A stretch of DNA of 64,000 nucleotides, taken from NCBI RefSeq assembly GCF_033097365.1, contig NZ_AP028461.1:3844001-3908000 (forward strand), read 5' to 3'. The notes under the pieces were generated by a model that made no database searches, was not told the DNA's origin, and saw nothing but the letters and a program-made list of their open reading frames with translations. The stretch's first letter is position 1. Each line of letters opens with the position of its first letter. Below, piece by piece: positions 8,598 through 15,397 of the stretch. A program made the position numbers and the translations under genes. This stretch comes from Actinoplanes sichuanensis (GTDB taxonomy: Bacteria > Actinomycetota > Actinomycetes > Mycobacteriales > Micromonosporaceae).

Positions 8598-9193
8598 ACA
8601 CCGATCCGGTCATCGTGGGCACGATTTCGGTCTCCCGTACCCCCGGAAATCCTGTCTCGGCGATCAAGCCGGGCAGGCCGCCGGACGCGTTGAGGCGGGT
8701 GTCTCGCCGCCCGTCGGCGAGTTGCACGAGTCCGAAACCGAGCCGCATCGCCGGTGTCCGCTGCCGGCCGTAGTCGGCGATCACGAGCCGCCCGCCGGGC
8801 CGAAGCACCTGGTGGGCGGCGGTGAGGATGGCCCGCTTCATCGTGGTGGTGCACTGGTGCAGGACCAGGGTGGAGACGACGGTGTCGGCGGATTCACGAC
8901 CCAGCAGGGGTACGAGCGCGTCGCCCAGACCGGTCTCCCAACGCACCGCGGCGGGCCGTCGCCAGGAGCACCGGGTCGGGTTCGACACCGACGACGTGGG
9001 CTGCCGGCTCCACCCGGATCAGGGCGTCGGCCGGCGTTCCGGTGCCGCAGCCGACGTCGACGATCGTCTCCCCCGGTCGCGGCGCCACATAGGCGATGGT
9101 CAGGGCGCGCCACAGCCGTTCCCTGGTCAGGGCGACCACGCGGTCGTAGAAGCGGGCGGGGGCGAAACGGCCGAGGGCCGGGGTGTACGTCAT
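8572..9193 (-). pseudogene. Class I SAM-dependent methyltransferase with internal frameshift
   Basis: The N-terminal half starts at ATG 9193 (MTYTPALGRFAPARFYDRVV) and contains SAM motif I VDVGCGTGTP and the acidic VGVEPD strand. The C-terminal half (VRWETGLGDALVPLL, then LRPGGRLVIADYG) continues in another frame down to 8572. The frames meet near 8947-8955 and differ by one base, so one base appears inserted (or two lost). The domain is otherwise complete at about 207 codons, resembling UbiE/Methyltransf_25 proteins. Either the gene is recently inactivated or there is a sequencing error. It lies downstream of the TetR gene on the same strand. Confidence 0.8.
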
Positions 9194-9241
9194 GTGTCGA
9201 AGTGTCGGTCGGGCGGCGGCCGCCGGTCTTGAACCGACCGC

Positions 9242-9808
9242 TCATCCCCGGTGGCGCAGACCGTCCAGCACGAGGGTGACCGTGCCGTCGGCGTCGGCGC
9301 GGGAGCCCGGTTCGCCGCAGGCCACGCAGATGCCCTGTAGCGCCGTCATCACCGCGCCGACGCCGATGTCGGCGCGGACGGTGCCCTCGTCGACGCCCTT
9401 GGCGAGCAGGTCGGCGAGGACCTGGCTCAGCTCCCGGCCGCCCTCGGCGAGGGTGCCGGTGTGGGTGGCCATCAGGGTGGCGAGGGTGCGGGCCAGGCCC
9501 TCATTGGCGAAGAGGTGGGTGACGAAGCCGCGCAGGAAGGTGGCCAGGGCGTCGGCGGCGGGCAGGGTGGCCTGCAGTTCGCGGCCGTGGGCGCAGATCG
9601 CGGTGAGTTCCTCGCGGTAGACCGCCTCGGCCAGCGCCTCCCGGGTGGGAAAGTGCCGGTAGAGGGTGCCCACGCCGACGCCGGCCAGTTTGGCGAAGTC
9701 GTCGAAGCGCATGTCGAAACAGCCGCCGGCGAAGAGTTCGCGGGCCTTGGCGAGCAGGGCGTCACGGTTGCGCCGGGCGTCGGCGCGCAGTGGTCTGCCA
9801 GTGGTCAC
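9242..9808 (-). CDS. TetR-family transcriptional regulator
   Basis: A 188-residue repressor. The N-terminal HTH is clear (FAKLAGVGVGTLYRHFPTRE) and a helical ligand-binding domain follows. The frame is open further upstream, through the operator, but the GTG at 9808 is preceded by GGAGG at the right distance and opens the typical arginine-rich start TTGRPLRADARRN, so it is used. It diverges from the PanE-like reductase, with a perfect 15-bp inverted repeat between them, so it probably represses both promoters. Confidence 0.9.
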   Translation of the reverse strand: MTTGRPLRADARRNRDALLAKARELFAGGCFDMRFDDFAKLAGVGVGTLYRHFPTREALAEAVYREELTAICAHGRELQATLPAADALATFLRGFVTHLFANEGLARTLATLMATHTGTLAEGGRELSQVLADLLAKGVDEGTVRADIGVGAVMTALQGICVACGEPGSRADADGTVTLVLDGLRHRG

Positions 9809-9827
9809 CGGCGCCTCCTTTGACAAA

Positions 9828-9868
9828 CGGAAACTGTCTCCATATTTTGGAAGTGGAGACAGTTTCCG
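9828..9868. promoter_or_regulatory. TetR operator in divergent promoter region
   Basis: Perfect inverted repeat: CGGAAACTGTCTCCA at 9828-9842 and TGGAGACAGTTTCCG at 9854-9868, with an 11-nt AT-rich spacer. It lies between the divergent tetR (start 9808) and reductase (start 9885) genes and ends 16 nt before the reductase ATG, as expected for a repressor site controlling both. Confidence 0.85.
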
Positions 9869-9884
9869 ATTATAGGGGTGCGGC

Positions 9885-10838
9885 ATGCGGATTCTCATGT
9901 TCGGGCGCGGCGTCATCGCCGCGACGTACGGGTGGGCGCTGGAACAGGCCGGGCACGACGTCGAGTTCTATGTGCGGCCGGGGCGGGCCGCGGCGTACGG
10001 CGACACGATCGAACTCGACCTGATCGACACCCGGCGGCGGGTCTGGGGCAAGCGGGTCACCGCGTCGTGGCCGGTCCGCTACCGGGAGACCCTGGAGCCC
10101 GACCACGACTTCGACCTGATCGTGGTCAGCGTGCAGCACTACAACTTCGCCGAGGCCGTGTCGTTCCTCGCGCCCCGGATCGGCCGGGCCACCGTGCTGG
10201 TCTTCAACAACCTGTGGGTCGAGCCGTCGGACGCGGTCGCGGCACTGCCCGCCGAGCAGGTGGCGTGGGGCTTCCCCGGCGCGGGCGGCGGTTTCGGCGA
10301 CGACGGGGTGCTCCGGGCGTCGCTGCTGCCGGCGGTCTTCCTCGGCACACTGGGCCGACCCCTGACCGACCGTGAGCAGGCTGTGCGGGCCGTCTTCCGG
10401 GAGGCCGGGTTCCGGATCCGGGAGAACACCGACTTCCGTGGCTGGCTGGCGATCCACTTCATCCAGAACGCCGGCCTGCACACCCAGAGCCTGCGACTGG
10501 GCTCGCTGGCCGCGCTGGCCGGCAACTCCCGCAACGTCCGCGAGGCGATCCTCGCCACCCGCGAACTACTCCCCCTCGCCGAGGCCCGCGGCGTGGACCT
10601 GCGCCACCATCGCGCCGAACTGCTGCCGTTCACCGCCCCGATCTGGCTGACCGCCCCGGCGATGGCGTGGATGTTCGGCCACTACCCGCCGATGCGCACG
10701 GTGATGCAGGCCCACGCCAACCCCGAGGAACTACGGGCCGTCTGCCGCGACACGCTGGCCGAAGCCCGCCGGCTGAACGTCCCGGTCCCCCGGCTGGCGG
10801 CCGCCGAACCCTACTTCGCCGCCGAGAAGACCGCCTAA
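9885..10838 (+). CDS. Ketopantoate reductase (ApbA/PanE)-family oxidoreductase
   Basis: A 317-residue protein with an N-terminal Rossmann fold (RILMFGRGVIAATYGWALEQAGHDV) and FDLIVVSVQ, the ApbA/PanE N-terminal domain. The middle and C-terminus are helical (FRGWLAIHFIQNAGLHTQ), as in PanE C-terminal domains but diverged, so the substrate is probably not ketopantoate. The gene starts right after the TetR operator and is likely induced by whatever ligand the TetR binds. No pantothenate genes are adjacent. Confidence 0.82.
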   Translation: MRILMFGRGVIAATYGWALEQAGHDVEFYVRPGRAAAYGDTIELDLIDTRRRVWGKRVTASWPVRYRETLEPDHDFDLIVVSVQHYNFAEAVSFLAPRIGRATVLVFNNLWVEPSDAVAALPAEQVAWGFPGAGGGFGDDGVLRASLLPAVFLGTLGRPLTDREQAVRAVFREAGFRIRENTDFRGWLAIHFIQNAGLHTQSLRLGSLAALAGNSRNVREAILATRELLPLAEARGVDLRHHRAELLPFTAPIWLTAPAMAWMFGHYPPMRTVMQAHANPEELRAVCRDTLAEARRLNVPVPRLAAAEPYFAAEKTA

Positions 10839-11281
10839 CGGAACTCCGAGACGACGGTGATCGGGCCGATGATGTTGGCGTTGAACTCGTCGAGGTCCTC
10901 GGCCGGGATCCAGTACTCCAGGATGGTCCGGCCACCGGCCTGCCGGACCTCATAGCGGTCCAGGTACGAGCGGCGTACCTCGAACCGGGTCACGTAACCG
11001 ACGCCGGAGGCCGGGACGTTCCAGTCCCGGGCGATCATCGTGGCGTACTCCTCGTTCAGCACCGGGTAGAAGATCGGCTGGTCCGGCAGGCGCGGCGGCC
11101 AGGCCCGCCAGCCCGACTCCTCGACCAGCGCCAACTCCGCCGGGCCCGTCGGCCGCCACAACGTCACCGTCTCGACATTCTCCACCGCGCCATGATCGTC
11201 GAGCCGGGCCACGACGGCCACCGAATACCCGGCGGGTCGACATCGAGAGTCCCGAAAGTCGCGGACGTCCGGCCGCATCAT
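10835..11281 (-). CDS. Conserved hypothetical protein (often labelled ADP-ribosylation/crystallin J1)
   Basis: A 148-residue protein with the actinobacterial family pattern TLWRPTGPAELALVE, WPPRLPDQPIFYPVLNEEYA and a C-terminal IPAEDLDEFNANIIGPITVV. As I recall, members are frequently annotated 'ADP-ribosylation/crystallin J1' without functional proof. The frame is open upstream, but the tandem ATG ATG at 11281/11278 overlaps the stop of the preceding gene (ATGA) and is the likely start. It converges with the PanE-like gene, overlapping it by 4 nt. Confidence 0.75.
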   Translation of the reverse strand: MMRPDVRDFRDSRCRPAGYSVAVVARLDDHGAVENVETVTLWRPTGPAELALVEESGWRAWPPRLPDQPIFYPVLNEEYATMIARDWNVPASGVGYVTRFEVRRSYLDRYEVRQAGGRTILEYWIPAEDLDEFNANIIGPITVVSEFR

Positions 11282-12411
11282 GAGGTGACGGACAGGTCGT
11301 CGCCCGTCGCGGTCAGCAGGACACGGCCCGGGACGGTCGTCGTCGCCGACCGAGGGGTGCCGTCGGCGGGGTCCGCGTAGTTGACCGTCACCTGCCGGGA
11401 CTCCGCCGTGTAGAGGATCAGGGTCAGCCAGGCGGACTCCGGGACGTGTCCAGGCCGCTCGGGGGCGTCGGCGGGCAGGTCGCTCCAACGATCGGTCAGG
11501 CGGCGGAACGCGGCCGGGGACTCTGCCGCGAGAACCCGGGTGCCGGCGCCGGACAGGACCTCGCACAGCGCGACGAGCGGGACCCGGCCCACCTGGTCGG
11601 TGCTGTTCACCCGCTGGATTCGCTGCATCGCCCGGTGGAACACGAGGGCCGTGTCCCACTGCGGGCCGGACGGCCACTCGTCGGGGTCTGGCGATGAGCG
11701 GATCCGGCGGACCGTCCACCTGCCGACGGCACGTCCGGCCCGCGACAGGTGCCACTGGTCGTCGAGTGGGAAGACCGTGGCCTCGCCGGCCCGCAGCACT
11801 CCCTCGGCCCCGAGGCGGAACTCCAGGTCGTCGTCGTGGTGCCGGATGTCGGCGCCGGTCGTGTCGCTGCTGTCGAACCATGCCTCGCGCAGCCCGTCGA
11901 TGGTGAGATGCAGACGGGCGTCGCCGTGGGCGTACCGTCGCGGGGTCTTCAATGCGAGGTTGGCCCGCAGGCCCTGGCCGGTACGTTCGATCGAGAGCCA
12001 GACCACCTCGGACTTCGGCAGGTCGTAGTCGGCGGCGAGCGCCTCCGGGGCCACCGGCATCACGCCGGGCCGGAGGATGCCACGGAAGCCCCGGTAGTGG
12101 CGGGGGCCGGTGCTGCCGCGGCCGAGGAGCGGCTCGATCTCGGGCCCGGCGGTGCGGATCATCCAGGCCCGGTCGCCCCGGGCCATCGTGTGCAGCAGGG
12201 CACGTGCCCGCAGTGCGCGCACCGGTCGTGGCCGCGCGCCGACCGTGGTGAAGAGCCCGTGAGTGTGGTCGGCCCAGGCGCCCGCGATCCGGGAGACCTC
12301 GCTCCGGTCGAACGTCCGCCCGTCGCGGGCCATCGCACCGATCCGCTCGACCGACCGGTCCAGCAGCCGGCCCAGCATCGATGCCGCGTCCTTGCTCGCC
12401 ACGCCCGCCAC
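11278..12411 (-). CDS. Hypothetical protein, 377 aa
   Basis: A soluble, arginine- and aspartate-rich protein with no signal peptide or membrane helix. The N-terminal third is helical (SMLGRLLDRSVERIGAMARDG) and the middle is beta-rich. I do not recognise a family. It is followed with a 4-nt overlap by the 148-residue conserved hypothetical, so the two are probably made together. Codon use matches the neighbours, supporting a real gene. Confidence 0.7.
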   Translation of the reverse strand: MAGVASKDAASMLGRLLDRSVERIGAMARDGRTFDRSEVSRIAGAWADHTHGLFTTVGARPRPVRALRARALLHTMARGDRAWMIRTAGPEIEPLLGRGSTGPRHYRGFRGILRPGVMPVAPEALAADYDLPKSEVVWLSIERTGQGLRANLALKTPRRYAHGDARLHLTIDGLREAWFDSSDTTGADIRHHDDDLEFRLGAEGVLRAGEATVFPLDDQWHLSRAGRAVGRWTVRRIRSSPDPDEWPSGPQWDTALVFHRAMQRIQRVNSTDQVGRVPLVALCEVLSGAGTRVLAAESPAAFRRLTDRWSDLPADAPERPGHVPESAWLTLILYTAESRQVTVNYADPADGTPRSATTTVPGRVLLTATGDDLSVTS

Positions 12412-12489
12412 CCTAGGTCCCAGGATCCAGCATGCTCACCGGGCTGGTCCCGAAGTTCAGTGGGATACCGAGTTGTCAGGGTTTGACGT

Positions 12490-12996
12490 GTGCGGGAGCC
12501 TGCACGGGTGATCGAGACACGGGTGTTGGGTTCGGATGACTGGAAGATCTGGCGTGAGCTGCGGCTGGCCGCGTTGAGCGAGGCCGGCTACGCCTTCGGG
12601 TCACAGCTGGCGGACTGGCAGGGCGACGGTGACCGGGAGGATCGGTGGCGTGACCGGCTGACGATCCCGGGGTCGTACAACCTGGTCGTGACCCTGGACG
12701 GGCAGGCGGTGGGCATGGCCAGCGGGGTGCGCACCGACCGGGACGAGATCGTCGAGCTGATCTCGATGTATGTGGCGCCGGCCGGGCGTGGCCGCGGGGT
12801 CGGTGATCTGCTCGTGACGTCGGTCGAGCAGTGGGCGCGGCAGATCGGCGCGCGGACGCTGCGGCTGGCCGTGGTGGAGGGCAACCGGAACGCGGTGGCG
12901 CTCTACGAGCGCAACGGTTTCCGGGACACCGGTGAGCCCGGTGACCTGATGCCGGACGGTGTCCGTCGTGAGGTGGTCATGGCGAAGGGCGTCTAA
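12490..12996 (+). CDS. GNAT-family N-acetyltransferase
   Basis: A 168-residue acetyltransferase. The acetyl-CoA-binding segment VAPAGRGRGVGDLLV (R/Q-x-x-G-x-G/A type) and the following NRNAVALYERNGFRDTG are typical of RimI-like GNATs. The start is GTG 12490, with GTG 12508 as an alternative. The acceptor is unknown. It converges with and overlaps by 4 nt the end of the CBM2-like membrane protein gene. Confidence 0.87.
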   Translation: MREPARVIETRVLGSDDWKIWRELRLAALSEAGYAFGSQLADWQGDGDREDRWRDRLTIPGSYNLVVTLDGQAVGMASGVRTDRDEIVELISMYVAPAGRGRGVGDLLVTSVEQWARQIGARTLRLAVVEGNRNAVALYERNGFRDTGEPGDLMPDGVRREVVMAKGV

Positions 12997-13745
12997 CCGG
13001 TGCACGGGGTGTCGTCGATTCGGCAGGCCGTGGGGGCCGCGTCGATCAGGGTGGCCCCGTGCACCTCGAACGAGATGGTGACCTGCTGTCCGGCCGGGAT
13101 CGCGGTGGTCTTCGCGTCGGGGACGAACGTCCACACCGCTTTCTGCTGGGTGACCGTCGCGCCGGAGACCTGGTTGATCCAGAGGGTTTCGCGGGGCAGG
13201 GTGACGGTCAGGGTCCAGCCGTCGCGGGTGGCCGGGCCGGGGTTGGTGACCGTCACCTCGGTCCGGTAGCCGAGCAGGCCGATCACGTACGGCGTGGTGG
13301 TGTAGGCGGCGGCCAGCGGCGCCGGGGTCTGGCTGGTGACCGCGGACGGTGACGGTGATCCGGCGATGTCCGCGGCGCGCGAGGGTGAGGTCGACGGGCG
13401 GGCGGCGCGGGAGGTGGTGATCGTCGCCGACGTGGTCGCCGCCGACGACGGGACGGCCGGTGCGGCCGGACGGTCGGGCAGGCCGGCTGCCTCCTCGGGT
13501 TTGACCGACTCCTGGTAGGGGCGGATCACCAGCATGACGACCAGCAGCGCGGTGAGTGCCACGGCGGCCAGCGCGCCGAAGACCAGCATGAACCGGCCGG
13601 CTGTGGATCGTTCGCGCGGGGTTCGGGCGGTACGGACGCGGGGTTCGGGTGACGGGCTGGTGAGGGCGGCGGTGGCGATCCGCCAGGCGGTGTCACGGAC
13701 GACGTCCATCGGCGACCGCCGGGAAGGCTCGGGTGGGAGGCTCAT
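12993..13745 (-). CDS. Membrane-anchored protein with extracytoplasmic CBM2-like domain
   Basis: A 250-residue single-pass protein. A cytoplasmic stretch of about 50 residues (rich in Arg, Ser, Pro) precedes one transmembrane helix (FMLVFGALAAVALTALLVVM, about 55-77). A Ser/Thr/Pro/Ala linker follows (about 85-150), then a C-terminal beta domain with TEVTVTNPGPATRDGWTLTV and two late cysteines (CRIDDTPC), resembling carbohydrate-binding module 2. The ATG at 13745 overlaps the kinase gene stop by 4 nt, so it is the last gene of the hsp70-iniR-kinase operon. I infer that it binds a cell-surface glycan or acts as an extracellular sensor; no catalytic domain is attached. Confidence 0.75.
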   Translation of the reverse strand: MSLPPEPSRRSPMDVVRDTAWRIATAALTSPSPEPRVRTARTPRERSTAGRFMLVFGALAAVALTALLVVMLVIRPYQESVKPEEAAGLPDRPAAPAVPSSAATTSATITTSRAARPSTSPSRAADIAGSPSPSAVTSQTPAPLAAAYTTTPYVIGLLGYRTEVTVTNPGPATRDGWTLTVTLPRETLWINQVSGATVTQQKAVWTFVPDAKTTAIPAGQQVTISFEVHGATLIDAAPTACRIDDTPCTG

Positions 13746-15397
13746 TCGACGACCGCCCGGTAGCCGGTGCGAGTGTCGGCGAGTTCGTCTCCGGGTCGGT
13801 GTTCCCCGGCGCCGGCGGCCGTGGGACGGCCGGTGACCAGGGGTAGCGGCACCCGGACGGTGGCGATCAGGCCGCCGGAGGGGTCGTTGTGGAGGGTGAC
13901 GGTGGTGTCCTGACGGGCGGCGAACCGGCCGGCCGCCCACAGTCCCCACCAGGTTCCGCCGGGCGGTGGTGCGGCGCTGGCCATCACGTCGTGGCCGGTG
14001 GCCAGGTCGTCGTCGGTCATGCCGGGTCCGACGTCGGTGACGGTGATCAGGTATCCGGCCGGGTCGTGCTCCCCCGCGACCACGATGCGTGAGTCGGCGG
14101 GGGCGAAGCCGGCGGCGTTCTCGAGGAGTTCGGCGAGCAGGTGGATCAGGTCGGTGGTGGCGGTCCCGGCCAGGTAGGCGGGTTCCACCGAGTCGGTGTC
14201 GACCCGGTCGTGGTCGCTGATCTCGGCGGCCGCCTCGCGGAGCACGTCGGTCATCGGTACCAGGCGTGGCCAGTCGCGGTCGGGGGTGCCGCCGGTGAGG
14301 GTGATGCCCTTCTCCACGTTGCGGCGTAGCCGGGTTCCGAAGGTGCCGGCCCGGCGCAGGTCGGCGGCGTTCTGTTCGTCGTCGGCGCGGCGGGCGAGGG
14401 AGTCCAGCAGGCGTAGCTGCCGTTGGAGCAGGCCCTGGTTGCGGCGGTCGAGGTCATGCAGCAGGCCGTCGGTGCGGTGCCACGGCCCGGTGGCGGTGGT
14501 CGCCGTGTCGGTGGTCGCCGCGGCGGTGGCGTGTCGGGTGCGGCGGGCCGCGATCAGCAGTCCGAGGACGGCGACGAAACCGATGCCGCCGACGGTTCCG
14601 GCCCAGACCGCGGCGGTGACGGCGCGCGGGGTGGCGGTGTCGGCGGCCTCCCGGGTGGCGCTGTCCTGCAGGTCCCACAGGGCCGTGTTGAGTTCGTTGA
14701 ACGTCGGTGACCAGGCGGCCGGTTCGCGGAGCCCGTCGCGGGAGGCGGCGAGTTCGTCCTCGATCCGGGTCAGGCGGACCATCGCGGGGCTGCCCGCCAG
14801 GTCCCGGTGGCGTTGGGCGGCGGCTTCCGGCAGGGTGGTGCCGGCGGCGCTGAACAGGACCCGGCGGGCTCCGGCGAGCTGGGTCAGGCGGGTGCGGTCG
14901 GCGGTGGTCGGCCCCTTGCCGGTGGAGACGGCGGCGAGCAGCGCGTCCTCTTCGGCCAGGATCTCGCGGGAGCGGCTGAGCGGCGAGCCGAGGTCGGAGG
15001 CGGGGTCGATCAGCGCGGTGTAGGCGCTGACCACCTCGCGCCGGTCGAGGCGGCCGCCGTCGACCTTCACCCGGAGCTCGGAGAGTTCGTCGAGTCGGTT
15101 CAGGAGCGTGGCGGCCGTACCGTCGCCGGCGGGAAACCCGGAGGCCTGCCGCAACCGTTCGATGGTGTCGTCGGTGCGACCGCGTTGGGCGGTGAGTTCG
15201 AGGATCGGTTGGCCGGTGACCGAGACGCGACGTTCGGCTTCGAGGGCGAGGATCGTCTCTTCGACGGGCCGGTCGAGCCGGTCGCTGGTGACCCGGTCGG
15301 TGAGTGCCCGGACGGCCGTGGTGACGGCGGGGACCGCGGCGGCGGCCCAGAAGGTCACCAGCAGCACCCCGCCGATGACCTGGATGCGGCGGTTCAC
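13742..15397 (-). CDS. Histidine-kinase-like protein with nitrate/nitrite-sensor-type domain
   Basis: A 551-residue membrane protein: one helix at the N-terminus (about 7-27), a helical extracytoplasmic domain resembling the NIT nitrate/nitrite sensor (about 35-250), a second helix (VWAGTVGGIGFVAVLGLLIA), then a dimerisation segment (DLDRRNQGLLQRQLRLLDSL) and a HATPase domain with N-box ELLENAAGF (about residue 427) and G1-box DVGPGMT (about 455). The architecture matches the kinases of actinobacterial Cvn/conservon systems. Where relatives have DHLATRMRR, this protein has GTFGTRLRR, so no phosphoacceptor His is visible. No response regulator gene is adjacent. Coupled by ATGA overlaps to the genes on both sides. 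Confidence 0.82.
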   Translation of the reverse strand: MNRRIQVIGGVLLVTFWAAAAVPAVTTAVRALTDRVTSDRLDRPVEETILALEAERRVSVTGQPILELTAQRGRTDDTIERLRQASGFPAGDGTAATLLNRLDELSELRVKVDGGRLDRREVVSAYTALIDPASDLGSPLSRSREILAEEDALLAAVSTGKGPTTADRTRLTQLAGARRVLFSAAGTTLPEAAAQRHRDLAGSPAMVRLTRIEDELAASRDGLREPAAWSPTFNELNTALWDLQDSATREAADTATPRAVTAAVWAGTVGGIGFVAVLGLLIAARRTRHATAAATTDTATTATGPWHRTDGLLHDLDRRNQGLLQRQLRLLDSLARRADDEQNAADLRRAGTFGTRLRRNVEKGITLTGGTPDRDWPRLVPMTDVLREAAAEISDHDRVDTDSVEPAYLAGTATTDLIHLLAELLENAAGFAPADSRIVVAGEHDPAGYLITVTDVGPGMTDDDLATGHDVMASAAPPPGGTWWGLWAAGRFAARQDTTVTLHNDPSGGLIATVRVPLPLVTGRPTAAGAGEHRPGDELADTRTGYRAVVE

